Below, piece by piece: positions 36,089-45,431 of a stretch of DNA of 64,000 bases. How positions within the stretch are numbered: position 1 is the stretch's first letter; the number at the start of each line of letters is the position of its first letter. The DNA comes from DIGJ01 sp036658435 (GTDB lineage: Bacteria > Bacillota > Clostridia > Lachnospirales > Lachnospiraceae): the NCBI GenBank assembly GCA_036658435.1, contig JAVXEO010000001.1, forward strand, positions 45,697-109,696. Reading direction: 5' to 3'. The notes beneath the pieces are model-generated. The model saw only the letters and a list, made by a program, of their open reading frames with translations. It ran no database searches and was not told the origin of the DNA. A program made the position numbers and the translations under genes.

Positions 36089-37579
36089 ATGATACGGGAT
36101 ACATACAATCAAATTAAAGAAGGTATCGAGGTAAGACAGAATTTAAGCAAACTGCGGCAGGAATTAAAAGATACGGAACAAAAAAGAGCACTATTGTATC
36201 AGATTAGTGGAGAAGACACCTTATTTGAAGAACTATTGTGTCATGAAGATCCAAAGATTCGAAAAAACGCAGCGCTTATAATGGGCCAGCTGGAGAATAC
36301 CAGATTTGTGAAGATTTTAGTGGAAGCTTATAAAAACGAAGAAACTTTATTTGTAAAAAGTGCATATCTTACGGCAATCAAAGAATATGATTTTAGGGAA
36401 TATCTAGACTTTTTTAGAGAACGTCTTGGGAATCTGTCAAAAGAAGAAGTGACCGAAGAAAATAAAAAGCATTTGAATGAAGAAATCCGTGGCCTGTCTA
36501 ATCTTGTCATTATGATGGAAGGCACAAAACACCATGTTTTCAACGGATACCATAAATCCTCCGAACTGATTTTATTAACAAATCGTAATTTTATAAATAA
36601 AACAATAGAGGCGCTTTGGGAAGAAAGCCAGGTAACCGCATTTAACGCAGGCGTTATGCTAAAGACGGACAACTTGGAAAGAGTGATGGAAGTTCGCACG
36701 TTTGAAGAACTATTTTTCCTTGTAGAGGGAATGAAAAACTGCACCATGGATCCTGAAGAAGCAGCAAGAAAAATAGTAGAGGCCGGATTGGTCGATTTTT
36801 TAAAAAAAAGGCATGAAGGAGAGGTTCCATTTTATTTTAGAATTGAGTGTAAAACAAAAATGCTATTGGATAAGAAGAGCGCATTTACAAAAAAAATGGC
36901 AGCAGAACTAGAACGCTTAAGCAATCGTTCTTTAATAAATACCACCTCAAACTATGAAGTGGAACTTCGGCTGGTGGAGAATAAATCAGGAATGTTTAAT
37001 GTAATGGTTAAACTTTACACGCTGAAAGATGAACGCTTTTCTTATCGAAAGGAAGTACTGCCAACGAGCATTAAACCGGTTAATGCAGCTTTGGTATTCT
37101 CCCTTGCAGAGGACTATCTAAAGGAAGAAGCAAAGATTTTAGATCCTTTTTGCGGAACAGGAACCATGCTGATTGAGAGACACAAATTCAGAAAAGCCAA
37201 TACCATGTATGGAATTGATTTATTTGGTGAAGCCATTGATAAGGCAAAGATAAACACCGAAGCAGCCCATCAGATTATTCATTATATTCATCGAGATTTT
37301 TTTGATTTTGAACACGAATATCTATTTGATGAAATTGTTACCAATATGCCAACTGTAACCGGAAGAAAGAGCGAAGAAGAGATTCATTCCGTATACCGAC
37401 GCTTTTTTGATAAAGCAAAAGAACATTTGGAAAACAATGGAATGATTATAATGTATTCCCATAACGATAAAATAGTAAGAAACCTGATTATGAGAAGTGA
37501 ATATCATTTAGAAGAAGAATGGGAGATTTCCAAAAAAGAAGGAACCTATGTGTTTGCAATTCGGTGGAACAGAATGTAA
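36089..37579 (+). CDS. HEAT-like/UPF0020-type class I methyltransferase
   Basis: The 496-residue protein begins directly after the ade stop, with AAGGAG seven bases before its ATG. Residues about 1-120 look like short HEAT repeats (CHEDPKIRKNAALIMGQLEN). The C-terminal third is a Rossmann methylase with SAM motif I, ILDPFCGTGTMLIE (about 349-362), as in THUMP-type RNA methylases. Motif IV, usually NPPY, reads TNMPT here (about 415-419). It most likely methylates structured RNA, but the altered motif and HEAT N-terminus set it apart from TrmG10/RlmKL-type enzymes. It is convergent with the AGCS gene, with only three bases between the stops. Confidence 0.8.
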   Translation: MIRDTYNQIKEGIEVRQNLSKLRQELKDTEQKRALLYQISGEDTLFEELLCHEDPKIRKNAALIMGQLENTRFVKILVEAYKNEETLFVKSAYLTAIKEYDFREYLDFFRERLGNLSKEEVTEENKKHLNEEIRGLSNLVIMMEGTKHHVFNGYHKSSELILLTNRNFINKTIEALWEESQVTAFNAGVMLKTDNLERVMEVRTFEELFFLVEGMKNCTMDPEEAARKIVEAGLVDFLKKRHEGEVPFYFRIECKTKMLLDKKSAFTKKMAAELERLSNRSLINTTSNYEVELRLVENKSGMFNVMVKLYTLKDERFSYRKEVLPTSIKPVNAALVFSLAEDYLKEEAKILDPFCGTGTMLIERHKFRKANTMYGIDLFGEAIDKAKINTEAAHQIIHYIHRDFFDFEHEYLFDEIVTNMPTVTGRKSEEEIHSVYRRFFDKAKEHLENNGMIIMYSHNDKIVRNLIMRSEYHLEEEWEISKKEGTYVFAIRWNRM

Positions 37580-37582
37580 AAA

Positions 37583-38869
37583 TTAAGGCGATTTCAATAA
37601 TTTCCGTAAACAATATAGGGAGATTAAATTTGGAACAGCCATGAAGATATTTAACGTATCTGTAATTTCCCAGACTAAATCAAGAGAGAGCACAGCACCT
37701 AAGAATATAAAGACCATATATGCGGTTTGATATATTTTCAGGTGCTTTTTTTGAAACAAATATAAAAAAGCCTGCTGGCCAAAATAGGACCAGCCTAACA
37801 GAGTGGCAAATGCAAAAAGAAGTAAGCAAATTCCAAGCAAAAACGAACCAAAGGGAAGAACCTCAAAAGCAGCATGGGTAAGTCCACCCATATTCCGTCC
37901 CTGGATGGAAACCGGATTACGTAAAAGATTTGTAACAATGACAATTCCGGTAATCGCGCACATGACGACAGTATCCCAAAAAGTAGCCGTTGCAGATATA
38001 AGAGCCTGTCTTTTAATATCCTGGGTATTACTTGCTGCAGCCGCAATGGCAGCCGAGCCAAGACCGGCTTCATTGGTAAAAAGACCCCTTGCAATTCCAT
38101 AGCGGAGAGCACCACCTAGAACACCGCCGGAAACAGCAGAAGAAGAAAAAGCGGAGCGAATAATCAAAAGAAGTCCAGGGAGAATAAAGGAGGCATTGAT
38201 AACCAATATAAGGAAAGAGGCACCTAAAAATAAAAAACTCATAAAAGGAACCAATTTCATGCACCACTTTTCTATAGAAGAAAAACCTTTTATTAAAACA
38301 AATCCAACGAAAAGAGATACCACAATTCCGGTTACTTGGGGAGGAATCTTCCATAAGTATAAAAGAGTATCTGCCATGGAATTGGATTGTGTGGTGCAGC
38401 CCACACCAAAGGAGGCACAAATAACGCAAAAGGCATAAAGAACGGCCAGCCCCTTTTTATGAAGGCCATGTTCTAATACATACATAGGGCCACCATAATA
38501 AGTGCCTTTAATCCCTTTTCTTCGAAAGAGAAGAGAAAGATAACATTCTCCATAAGTAGTTGCCATACCTAAGATACCGGTTATCCAACACCAAAAAATG
38601 GCACCGGGACCCCCAAGTACTACTGCTGTAGAAACACCAATAATATTTCCGGTTCCCAAAGTTGCGGCCAGTGTGGTAGAAAGAGCGCCAAAGGAAGAAA
38701 ACCCCTTTTCAGAAGAATTTTCCGGTGTGACTGAAAGTTTAATACCTCGAAAGGTATATTTTTGTACAAAATGAAGACGAAAGGTAAAGTATAAATGAGT
38801 GAATAATAAAAGAATTATAATAGGAAATCCCCAGAGAACATGGTTTATGTTTTTAAAAAAATCCAGCAA
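37583..38869 (-). CDS. Alanine/glycine:cation symporter (AGCS family)
   Basis: The 428-residue protein is a sodium- or proton-coupled amino-acid symporter with about ten helices. Signatures are GALSTTLAATLGTGNIIGVSTAV, the GIARGLFTNEAGLGSAAIAAAAS segment and LLFAFATLLGWSYFGQQA. It imports alanine or glycine across the membrane. The frame is open to 38959, but a TTG at 38869 is chosen as start: GGGAG lies seven bases before it and (M)LDFFKNINHVLWGFP is the standard family N-terminus, whereas the upstream ATGs lack a ribosome site. It is divergent from the spore protein gene. Confidence 0.9.
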   Translation of the reverse strand: MLDFFKNINHVLWGFPIIILLLFTHLYFTFRLHFVQKYTFRGIKLSVTPENSSEKGFSSFGALSTTLAATLGTGNIIGVSTAVVLGGPGAIFWCWITGILGMATTYGECYLSLLFRRKGIKGTYYGGPMYVLEHGLHKKGLAVLYAFCVICASFGVGCTTQSNSMADTLLYLWKIPPQVTGIVVSLFVGFVLIKGFSSIEKWCMKLVPFMSFLFLGASFLILVINASFILPGLLLIIRSAFSSSAVSGGVLGGALRYGIARGLFTNEAGLGSAAIAAAASNTQDIKRQALISATATFWDTVVMCAITGIVIVTNLLRNPVSIQGRNMGGLTHAAFEVLPFGSFLLGICLLLFAFATLLGWSYFGQQAFLYLFQKKHLKIYQTAYMVFIFLGAVLSLDLVWEITDTLNIFMAVPNLISLYCLRKLLKSP

Positions 38870-38934
38870 AATATTTCTCCCAAAGTGTAGAGTCCTTCCA
38901 TTTAGTATATGAAAAAAATTACCTAAAATTACCA

Positions 38935-38963
38935 TAATAATTTTTTGCCAATGGAACATAATA
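38935..38963 (+). promoter_or_regulatory. Candidate sigma-G promoter for the SASP gene
   Basis: CATAATA (38957-38963) fits the sigma-G -10 consensus CATnHTA, and TAATA 17 bases upstream (38935-38939) fits four of five positions of the -35 consensus GHATR. SASP genes are normally read by sigma-G in the forespore. The match is suggestive only. Confidence 0.4.
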
Positions 38964-39021
38964 ATACCAAGATAAGTAACAGAGAAACTTATCGAAGATA
39001 AATGTCACGGAGGGAGAAAAA

Positions 39022-39240
39022 ATGACAAATTCAAATAACTCAGGGAACATGGAAGTTCCACATGCAAAAGCAGCAATGGACAGATTTAAAATGGAAGTGG
39101 CTTCCGAAATCGGTGTACCTTTAAAACAGGGATACAATGGAGATTTAACAAGTGCACAGACGGGATCTATCGGTGGTGAAATGGTTCGCCAGATGATTAA
39201 AAAACAAGAAGAGTCTATGTCCGGAAAAACCACCATGTAA
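39022..39240 (+). CDS. Alpha/beta-type small acid-soluble spore protein
   Basis: The 72-residue protein shows the two conserved alpha/beta SASP boxes: AMDRFKMEVASEIGV in the first half, containing the GPR protease site region, and GYNGDLTSAQTGSIGGEMVR in the second. These proteins coat and protect DNA in the dormant spore and are degraded at germination. GGAGGGAG precedes the ATG. It is monocistronic with a strong terminator. Its presence shows that the organism can form endospores. Confidence 0.97.
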   Translation: MTNSNNSGNMEVPHAKAAMDRFKMEVASEIGVPLKQGYNGDLTSAQTGSIGGEMVRQMIKKQEESMSGKTTM

Positions 39241-39251
39241 GACAAACAAAT

Positions 39252-39299
39252 AAAGAGGAAGATTTTTCAAGAAAAAGTTGGAAAATCTTCCTCTTTTTT
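39252..39299 (+). terminator. Strong terminator after the SASP gene
   Basis: AAAGAGGAAGATTTT (39252-39266) pairs perfectly with AAAATCTTCCTCTTT (39282-39296); the stem extends a further four pairs inward to a loop of about seven bases and a T run follows. Confidence 0.9.
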
Positions 39300-39340
39300 A
39301 ATGTTTTTCCTGTTTTGAAACCGCACTTTACACTTCGTTC

Positions 39341-39369
39341 TTTACGGCAGAGCAGGGTTGTGATAGAAT
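39341..39369 (+). promoter_or_regulatory. Promoter for the DEAD-box helicase gene
   Basis: TTTACG (39341-39346) and TAGAAT (39364-39369) are 17 bases apart, about 30 bases before the start codon. Confidence 0.55.
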
Positions 39370-39399
39370 AAAGCGTGAATTAAGAGAGGAAATGACTAA

Positions 39400-40623
39400 A
39401 TGAAATTTGAAGAACTGGGAATAATAGAGCCTATTTTGAAAGCATTAAAAGAGGAAGGATATGAAAATCCATCACCCATACAAGAAGAAGCAATACCTTA
39501 TTTATTACAAAAAAAAGATTTATTAGGATGTGCGCAGACAGGAACAGGAAAGACGGCTGCATTTGCAATACCAATCTTGCAGTGGCTTTTTGAAAATCCA
39601 CAAAAAGGAAAAGCACCAATTCGAGCATTAATATTAACACCGACAAGAGAACTTGCGTTACAGATAGAAGAAAGCTTTACTGTTTATGGCAAATATCTTC
39701 ACTTGCGGTGTTGTTCTATTTTTGGAGGAGTAGCACAGAAACCCCAGCTGGATAATCTAAGAAAAGGTGTGGATGTTGTGGTAGCAACACCGGGACGTTT
39801 TTTAGACCTTCATACACAGGGATTTATTCAATTAAAGGATTTGGAGTTTTTTGTGCTGGATGAAGCGGATCGGATGCTGGATATGGGATTTGTCCATGAT
39901 ATAAAAAAAGTGATGAAACTCCTTCCGGCAAAACGTCAAAACTTGCTATTTTCAGCAACCATGCCAACGGAGGTAAAGGGACTTGTAAATTCTATACTGC
40001 AAAAGTACATTACCATTACGGTTTCACCGGTTTCTTCTACGGTAGATACCATAGAACAATCCTTATACTATGTAGACAAAGGAAATAAATTACTTTTATT
40101 AATTGACCTATTAAAACAGGAACCCATAGATTCGGCTCTTGTATTTTCCAGAACGAAGCATGGAGCGGATAAAATAGTTAAAAAACTTACCAAGGCAAAT
40201 ATAAAAGCACAGGCAATTCATGGAGATAAATCCCAAGGTGCCAGACAGCTCGCCTTAAAAAAATTTAAAGGGCGTGAAATTAAAGTGTTGGTTGCTACGG
40301 ATATTGCTGCCAGAGGAATTGATATAGATGACTTGTCTCATGTTTTTAATTATGATATACCCAATATTCCGGAGACCTACGTGCATCGAATTGGACGTAC
40401 CGGAAGAGCCGGACATAGTGGAAAAGCAATTAGCTTTTGTATGTTTGAGGAAATTCCATTTTTGAAAGACATTGAAAAATTAATCGGAAAGAAAATTCCG
40501 GTAGTGGAAGGACATAATTATCCATTACTAATAACAGAAATACCAGAAAAACAGGAGCCAAAAACACAGAAAAAGAAAAAAACAAATCAAGTGAAGGCCA
40601 AGACAAGAAAATTGACGTCTTGA
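39400..40623 (+). CDS. DEAD-box ATP-dependent RNA helicase (RhlE/CshA-like)
   Basis: The 407-residue protein contains all helicase motifs in order: Q motif, Walker A AQTGTGKTAAF, PTRELALQI, TPGR, DEAD in VLDEADRMLDMGF, SAT, and the second RecA domain with ARGID and HRIGRTGRAG. It ends in a short lysine-rich tail (KKKKTNQVKAKTRK) likely to bind RNA. It unwinds RNA duplexes in ribosome assembly, decay or cold adaptation. It precedes glmM, which has its own promoter overlapping the stop codon. Confidence 0.94.
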   Translation: MKFEELGIIEPILKALKEEGYENPSPIQEEAIPYLLQKKDLLGCAQTGTGKTAAFAIPILQWLFENPQKGKAPIRALILTPTRELALQIEESFTVYGKYLHLRCCSIFGGVAQKPQLDNLRKGVDVVVATPGRFLDLHTQGFIQLKDLEFFVLDEADRMLDMGFVHDIKKVMKLLPAKRQNLLFSATMPTEVKGLVNSILQKYITITVSPVSSTVDTIEQSLYYVDKGNKLLLLIDLLKQEPIDSALVFSRTKHGADKIVKKLTKANIKAQAIHGDKSQGARQLALKKFKGREIKVLVATDIAARGIDIDDLSHVFNYDIPNIPETYVHRIGRTGRAGHSGKAISFCMFEEIPFLKDIEKLIGKKIPVVEGHNYPLLITEIPEKQEPKTQKKKKTNQVKAKTRKLTS

Positions 40624-40648
40624 ATTTATATAAGTATTATGTTATTAT
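40620..40648 (+). promoter_or_regulatory. Promoter for glmM
   Basis: TTGAAT (40620-40625), overlapping the helicase stop, and TATTAT (40643-40648) are 17 bases apart. Confidence 0.6.
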
Positions 40649-40693
40649 GAAACATAAATGCTTTTTTGTAAAAAGCGAAAAGGAGTTTGATTT

Positions 40694-42040
40694 ATGGGTA
40701 AATATTTTGGTACAGATGGATTTCGAGGAGAAGCAAATGTTGGGTTGAATGTAATCCATGCTTATAAAGTTGGACGCTTTTTGGGAAATTATTATGGAAA
40801 AGAGCATAAGGCAAGAGTTGTGATTGGAAAGGATACAAGAAGATCCAGCTATATGTTTGAAGACGCTTTATCGTCAGGACTGGCAGCAAGCGGAGCCGAT
40901 GTATATTTGCTGCATGTTACCACAACACCAAGCGTTTCTTATGTGATCCGAAGCGAAGACTTTGACTGCGGAATTATGATTTCAGCCAGTCACAATCCAT
41001 ATTATGATAATGGATTAAAGGTATTAAATGGAAGTGGACATAAATTAGAGACAGAAATAGAAGAAAAGATAGAGAACTATATTGATAATCCGGAGGATGA
41101 CCTTCCTTTTGCAACAAGAGAAAAAATAGGAAAAGTTACGGATTATTCCGTAGGACGCCACAGATACATAGGTTATCTTATGTCTCTGGCAACACGGTCC
41201 TTCAAAGATGTAAAGGTTGGACTTGACTGCGCAAATGGATCTGCAACTGCCGTAGCCAAAGGAGTTTTTGATGCTTTGGGAGCAAGAACTTATGTAATCA
41301 ACAATGAACCGGATGGTACCAACATTAACCGGGATAGTGGCTCCACACACATTGAGGTTTTACAGGCTTTTGTAAAAGAAAAAGGGCTTGACGTAGGTTT
41401 TGCCTATGACGGAGATGCAGACCGGTGCTTAGCCATAGATGATAAGGGAAATATTATTGATGGTGATTTGATTTTATACATTTGTGGATGCTATTTGAAA
41501 GAACGTGGGGAACTAAAGAACAATACGGTAGTCACTACCATTATGTCAAATCTTGGGTTGTACAAGGCTTTTGATAAAAAGGGTATTGCTTATGAGAAAA
41601 CTACGGTTGGAGATAAATATGTATATGAGAACATGGTAAATAATGGTCATATACTGGGAGGAGAACAATCCGGACATATTATTTTCCGCAAATATGCAGC
41701 CACTGGAGATGGGGTATTGACTTCTTTGATGCTGATGGAAGTTATGCTTGAGAAAAAGACCCTTCTGTCAGAACTTACAAAGGATATTAAGATTTATCCA
41801 CAAATTCTGGAAAATGTCAGAGTGGCAAGTAAGCCACTTGCAAAACAAGATGAAGAAGTAGTGGAAGCCGTTGCAAAGATTGAAAAGGAACTGGGAGAAG
41901 AGGGAAGAATTCTGTTGCGGGAAAGTGGAACAGAGCCTGTAATTCGAGTTATGGTAGAAGCATCTACGGATGAAATCTGCAGAAAACATGTGAACCATGT
42001 AGTTGAAGTTTTAAAAAGGCGAGGTCATGTAGTGTCATAA
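40694..42040 (+). CDS. glmM: Phosphoglucosamine mutase
   Basis: The 448-residue enzyme converts glucosamine-6-phosphate to glucosamine-1-phosphate on the way to UDP-GlcNAc and the cell wall. Motifs are GTDGFRGEAN at the N-terminus, the phosphoserine loop ISASHNPYYDNG with Ser99 as the phosphorylated residue, the Mg site DGDADR, GGEQSGHI for sugar binding and RESGTEPVIRVM for phosphate binding. The GEQSGH and SASHNP signatures mark GlmM within the family. AAAAGGAG precedes the ATG. Confidence 0.96.
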   Translation: MGKYFGTDGFRGEANVGLNVIHAYKVGRFLGNYYGKEHKARVVIGKDTRRSSYMFEDALSSGLAASGADVYLLHVTTTPSVSYVIRSEDFDCGIMISASHNPYYDNGLKVLNGSGHKLETEIEEKIENYIDNPEDDLPFATREKIGKVTDYSVGRHRYIGYLMSLATRSFKDVKVGLDCANGSATAVAKGVFDALGARTYVINNEPDGTNINRDSGSTHIEVLQAFVKEKGLDVGFAYDGDADRCLAIDDKGNIIDGDLILYICGCYLKERGELKNNTVVTTIMSNLGLYKAFDKKGIAYEKTTVGDKYVYENMVNNGHILGGEQSGHIIFRKYAATGDGVLTSLMLMEVMLEKKTLLSELTKDIKIYPQILENVRVASKPLAKQDEEVVEAVAKIEKELGEEGRILLRESGTEPVIRVMVEASTDEICRKHVNHVVEVLKRRGHVVS

Positions 42041-42058
42041 GAATGACTAAAAAAGGTC

Positions 42059-42087
42059 TGGAAATAATATAGGACTCATGGTATACT
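42059..42087 (+). promoter_or_regulatory. Promoter for tig
   Basis: TGGAAA (42059-42064) and TATACT (42082-42087) lie 17 bases apart in the glmM-tig gap; the -35 is weak and the -10 good. Confidence 0.5.
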
Positions 42088-42154
42088 GATATGAGTTGAA
42101 AATGAAGACTACATTTATTTTATAAAAAGATATATTTTAAGGAGGAAATCATAA

Positions 42155-43441
42155 GTGAGTTTAAAGGTGGAAAATTTAGAAAAAAATATGGCAAAGCTTA
42201 CAATAGAAGTGAGTGCGGAGGAATTTGAAGCAGCAATTGAAAAAGCATACCAGAAGACAAAAGGTAAAATCAATATACAGGGATTTCGTAAAGGAAAAGC
42301 ACCCCGTGCCATGGTTGAAAAAATGTATGGTGTAGGTATGTTCTATGAAGATGCTGCTAATTTTATTATCCCTGAGGCTTATGAAAAAGCGGCAAAAGAA
42401 AGCGGACTGGATATTGTTTCCCAGCCGGAAATTGATGTAACACAGATTGAAAAGGGAAGTACTTTTATCTTTACAGCAGAAGTAGCCGTAAAACCGGAAG
42501 TTACCTTAGGTGCTTATAAGGGCATTGAAGTGGAAAAAAAGATAGCAGAAGTATCACCGGATGAAATTACAGCCGAAATGGACAAAGTAAGAGAACAAAA
42601 TTCCCGAACCATTACCGTGGACAACAGAGCAGCACAAATGGGTGATATTACAACCATCGATTTTGAAGGATTTGTAGATGGGGAAGCATTTGAAGGCGGA
42701 AAAGGGGAAGACTATGAACTTACCTTAGGAAGCCATTCTTTTATTGATACATTTGAAGACCAGCTTGTAGGAAAGAATCTTTTAGAAGAAACAGAAGTAA
42801 AGGTTACCTTCCCAGAGGATTATCAGGCAGCCGATCTTGCAGGAAAAGCAGCCGTATTTCATGTTAAAATCAAGGGAATTAAAGCAAAAGAATTACCGGA
42901 ATTAGATGATGATTTTGCTCAGGACATTTCCGACTTTGAAACATTAGCAGACTATAAGGCGGATGTGGAAAAGAAAATTTTTGAAAAAAAAGAAAAACAG
43001 CTGAAAAATGAAAGAGAAGAAGCCATTATAGAAAAGATTGTTGAAGGCGCAACAATGGAAATTCCGGAACCTATGGTTGACAGCCAGGTTAGACAGATGG
43101 CAGATGATTTCGCTCAAAGAGTACAGTCCCAGGGATTATCCATTGAACAGTATTTCCAATTTACAGGTATGGATTCCAAAAAATTTATGGAACAGATGCG
43201 GCCTCAGGCAGTAAAACGTATCCAAACAAGACTGGTTCTTGAAACCATTGTAAAAGCAGAAAATATTATAGCAGAGGAAGCAGATGTAGAAAAAGAAATT
43301 GCGGATATGGCTGTAATGTACCAAATGGAGGCGGATAAATTAAAAGAAATAATTGGAGAAAACGAAAGAGAGCAAATTGCTCTTGATATGTCTGTACAAA
43401 AGGCAGTGGAACTAGTTGTTGAAGCATCAGTTGAAAAATAG
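42155..43441 (+). CDS. tig: Trigger factor
   Basis: The 428-residue ribosome-associated chaperone starts with GTG, eight bases after a strong AAGGAGGA. The ribosome-binding signature FRKGKAPRAMVEKMYG is at about 44-60, the FKBP-type prolyl isomerase domain spans about 150-245 (GDITTIDFEGFVDGEAF), and the C-terminal helical arms follow. It shields new chains at the exit tunnel. It is followed by clpP after 13 bases and clpX after a further 31, the standard order in Firmicutes. Confidence 0.96.
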   Translation: MSLKVENLEKNMAKLTIEVSAEEFEAAIEKAYQKTKGKINIQGFRKGKAPRAMVEKMYGVGMFYEDAANFIIPEAYEKAAKESGLDIVSQPEIDVTQIEKGSTFIFTAEVAVKPEVTLGAYKGIEVEKKIAEVSPDEITAEMDKVREQNSRTITVDNRAAQMGDITTIDFEGFVDGEAFEGGKGEDYELTLGSHSFIDTFEDQLVGKNLLEETEVKVTFPEDYQAADLAGKAAVFHVKIKGIKAKELPELDDDFAQDISDFETLADYKADVEKKIFEKKEKQLKNEREEAIIEKIVEGATMEIPEPMVDSQVRQMADDFAQRVQSQGLSIEQYFQFTGMDSKKFMEQMRPQAVKRIQTRLVLETIVKAENIIAEEADVEKEIADMAVMYQMEADKLKEIIGENEREQIALDMSVQKAVELVVEASVEK

Positions 43442-43454
43442 GAGGCGATGATAC

Positions 43455-44039
43455 ATGAGTTTAGTACCTTATGTCATTGAACAAACCAGCCGTGGTGAAA
43501 GATCCTACGACATTTATTCCAGACTTTTAAAAGATAGAATTATTTTCCTTGGAGAAGAAGTAAACGAAACAACGGCAAGCATTATAGTTGCACAATTACT
43601 CTTTCTTGAATCAGAGGATCCGGGGAAAGATATTAGTTTATATATTAACAGCCCAGGTGGTTCCGTAACAGCCGGAATGGCAATTTTTGATACCATGAAT
43701 TACATTAAATGTGATGTATCTACCATTTGTATTGGAATGGCAGCGAGTATGGGAGCTTTTCTTCTAACTGCAGGCGCCAAAGGAAAGAGATTTGCTCTTC
43801 CCAATGCAGAAATTATGATTCATCAGCCACTTGGTGGAACCCAGGGGCAGGCAACCGATATGGTTATAGCGGTAGAACATATTCAGAAAACGAAGGATCG
43901 ATTAAACAGTATCTTAAGTGAAAGAACAGGAAAACCACTGGATGTAATCAAAGCAGATACGGAAAGAGATAACTGGAAAACTGCAGAAGAGGCAAAGGAA
44001 TATGGACTTATCGACAGTATCATTGCAAATCGTGTATAA
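43455..44039 (+). CDS. clpP: ATP-dependent Clp protease proteolytic subunit
   Basis: The 194-residue subunit has the catalytic triad Ser98 ([11 protein letters not shown]), His123 (MIHQPLGG) and Asp172 (ADTERDNW). Fourteen copies form the barrel that degrades proteins fed by ClpX or another Clp ATPase. The N-terminal [22 protein letters not shown] is standard. It lies between tig and clpX, with AGGAGG before the ATG. Confidence 0.98.
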   Translation: MSLVPYVIEQTSRGERSYDIYSRLLKDRIIFLGEEVNETTASIIVAQLLFLESEDPGKDISLYINSPGGSVTAGMAIFDTMNYIKCDVSTICIGMAASMGAFLLTAGAKGKRFALPNAEIMIHQPLGGTQGQATDMVIAVEHIQKTKDRLNSILSERTGKPLDVIKADTERDNWKTAEEAKEYGLIDSIIANRV

Positions 44040-44070
44040 GCAGGAGAAATGGTAAGGAGAATAGAAAAGT

Positions 44071-45369
44071 ATGGCAAATCGTGGAGACGATAGAAAACAG
44101 CTGAGATGTTCCTTTTGTAATAAGACACAGGATCAGGTTCGTAAGCTGATAGCAGGTCCCAATGTGTACATTTGTGATGAATGTATTGATATCTGTTCGG
44201 AGATTATTGAAGAGGAATTTGAAGATATTGAGGTAGATGACAACAGCATTAATTTATTGAAACCTATGGAAATAAAGGATTTTCTGGATCAATATGTGAT
44301 TGGGCAGGATGAGGCAAAGATGACACTGGCCGTATCGGTTTACAATCATTATAAACGTATGATGGCAGAAAAAGATTTGGATGTTGAAATACAAAAGAGC
44401 AACATTATCATGGTTGGACCAACCGGATCCGGTAAGACATTTCTAGCACAGACACTGGCAAAGCTTTTAAACGTTCCTTTTGCAATTGCAGATGCAACGG
44501 CACTTACAGAAGCCGGTTATGTAGGAGAAGATGTTGAGAATATTTTGCTAAAGATTATTCAAGCTGCTGATTATGATGTAGAGCGTGCAGAACAAGGTAT
44601 TATTTACATCGACGAAATTGATAAGATAACAAGAAAGTCAGAAAACACTTCCATTACCAGAGATGTTTCGGGTGAAGGTGTTCAACAGGCTCTGCTTAAG
44701 ATATTAGAAGGATGCGTTGCAAGTGTACCTCCACAGGGAGGGAGAAAACATCCTCATCAGGAGTTTATCCAGATTGATACTACCAATATCTTATTTATTT
44801 GCGGAGGAGCTTTTGATGGACTTGAAAAGATTATAGAAGCAAGAATTGGCTCAAAATCCATTGGCTTTAATGCTGAAATTACAAAATTAGATAAAGAAAA
44901 TGTGGGAGAACTGTTCAAACAAGTGCTTCCTCAGGATTTTGTAAAATATGGTTTGATTCCTGAGTTTGTAGGCCGTGTTCCGGTAAGCGTTGGACTGGAT
45001 CTATTGGATGAAGAAGCCCTAGTTCGTATCTTAACAGAACCTAAAAATGCCATCGTAAAACAATATAAGAAATTGTTTGAAATGGATGGAGTAGAGCTTG
45101 ACTTTGAGGAAGAGGCAATTCGTGAAATAGCAAAACGATCCGTAGAGAGAAAAACAGGAGCCAGAGGCTTACGTGCCATTATGGAATCTTCTATGATGAA
45201 CTCTATGTACCGTATTCCTTCGGATGAAACCATTCAAAAGTGCATTATTACAAAAGCCAGTGTAGCAGGAGAAGAAGAACCAAAACTCTTGTTTGTAGAT
45301 GGAGAAAAAGCAAGAAAAGCAATAGGGAAAAAAAATGTCAAGAAAGAAAATGATGATGAAATAGCATGA
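44071..45369 (+). CDS. clpX: Clp protease ATP-binding subunit ClpX
   Basis: The 432-residue AAA+ unfoldase has an N-terminal zinc-binding domain with four Cys (CSFC...CDEC, about 11-37), Walker A GPTGSGKT (about 115), Walker B IIYIDEID, and the ClpP-docking loop IGSKSIGF with the IGF tripeptide. It recognises tagged or folded substrates and passes them to ClpP. A strong terminator lies just behind its stop and before lon. Confidence 0.98.
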   Translation: MANRGDDRKQLRCSFCNKTQDQVRKLIAGPNVYICDECIDICSEIIEEEFEDIEVDDNSINLLKPMEIKDFLDQYVIGQDEAKMTLAVSVYNHYKRMMAEKDLDVEIQKSNIIMVGPTGSGKTFLAQTLAKLLNVPFAIADATALTEAGYVGEDVENILLKIIQAADYDVERAEQGIIYIDEIDKITRKSENTSITRDVSGEGVQQALLKILEGCVASVPPQGGRKHPHQEFIQIDTTNILFICGGAFDGLEKIIEARIGSKSIGFNAEITKLDKENVGELFKQVLPQDFVKYGLIPEFVGRVPVSVGLDLLDEEALVRILTEPKNAIVKQYKKLFEMDGVELDFEEEAIREIAKRSVERKTGARGLRAIMESSMMNSMYRIPSDETIQKCIITKASVAGEEEPKLLFVDGEKARKAIGKKNVKKENDDEIA

Positions 45370-45372
45370 TAG

Positions 45373-45400
45373 AAAAGGGTGTCTAATAAGACACCCTTTT
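45373..45400 (+). terminator. Terminator between clpX and lon
   Basis: AAAAGGGTGTCT (45373-45384) and AGACACCCTTTT (45389-45400) form a perfect 12-base stem with a four-base AATA loop. The T run is part of the right arm, so it may work in both directions. Confidence 0.85.
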
Positions 45401-45431
45401 GTTACAGGGTAGCATTAAGGAGGAACGAAGG

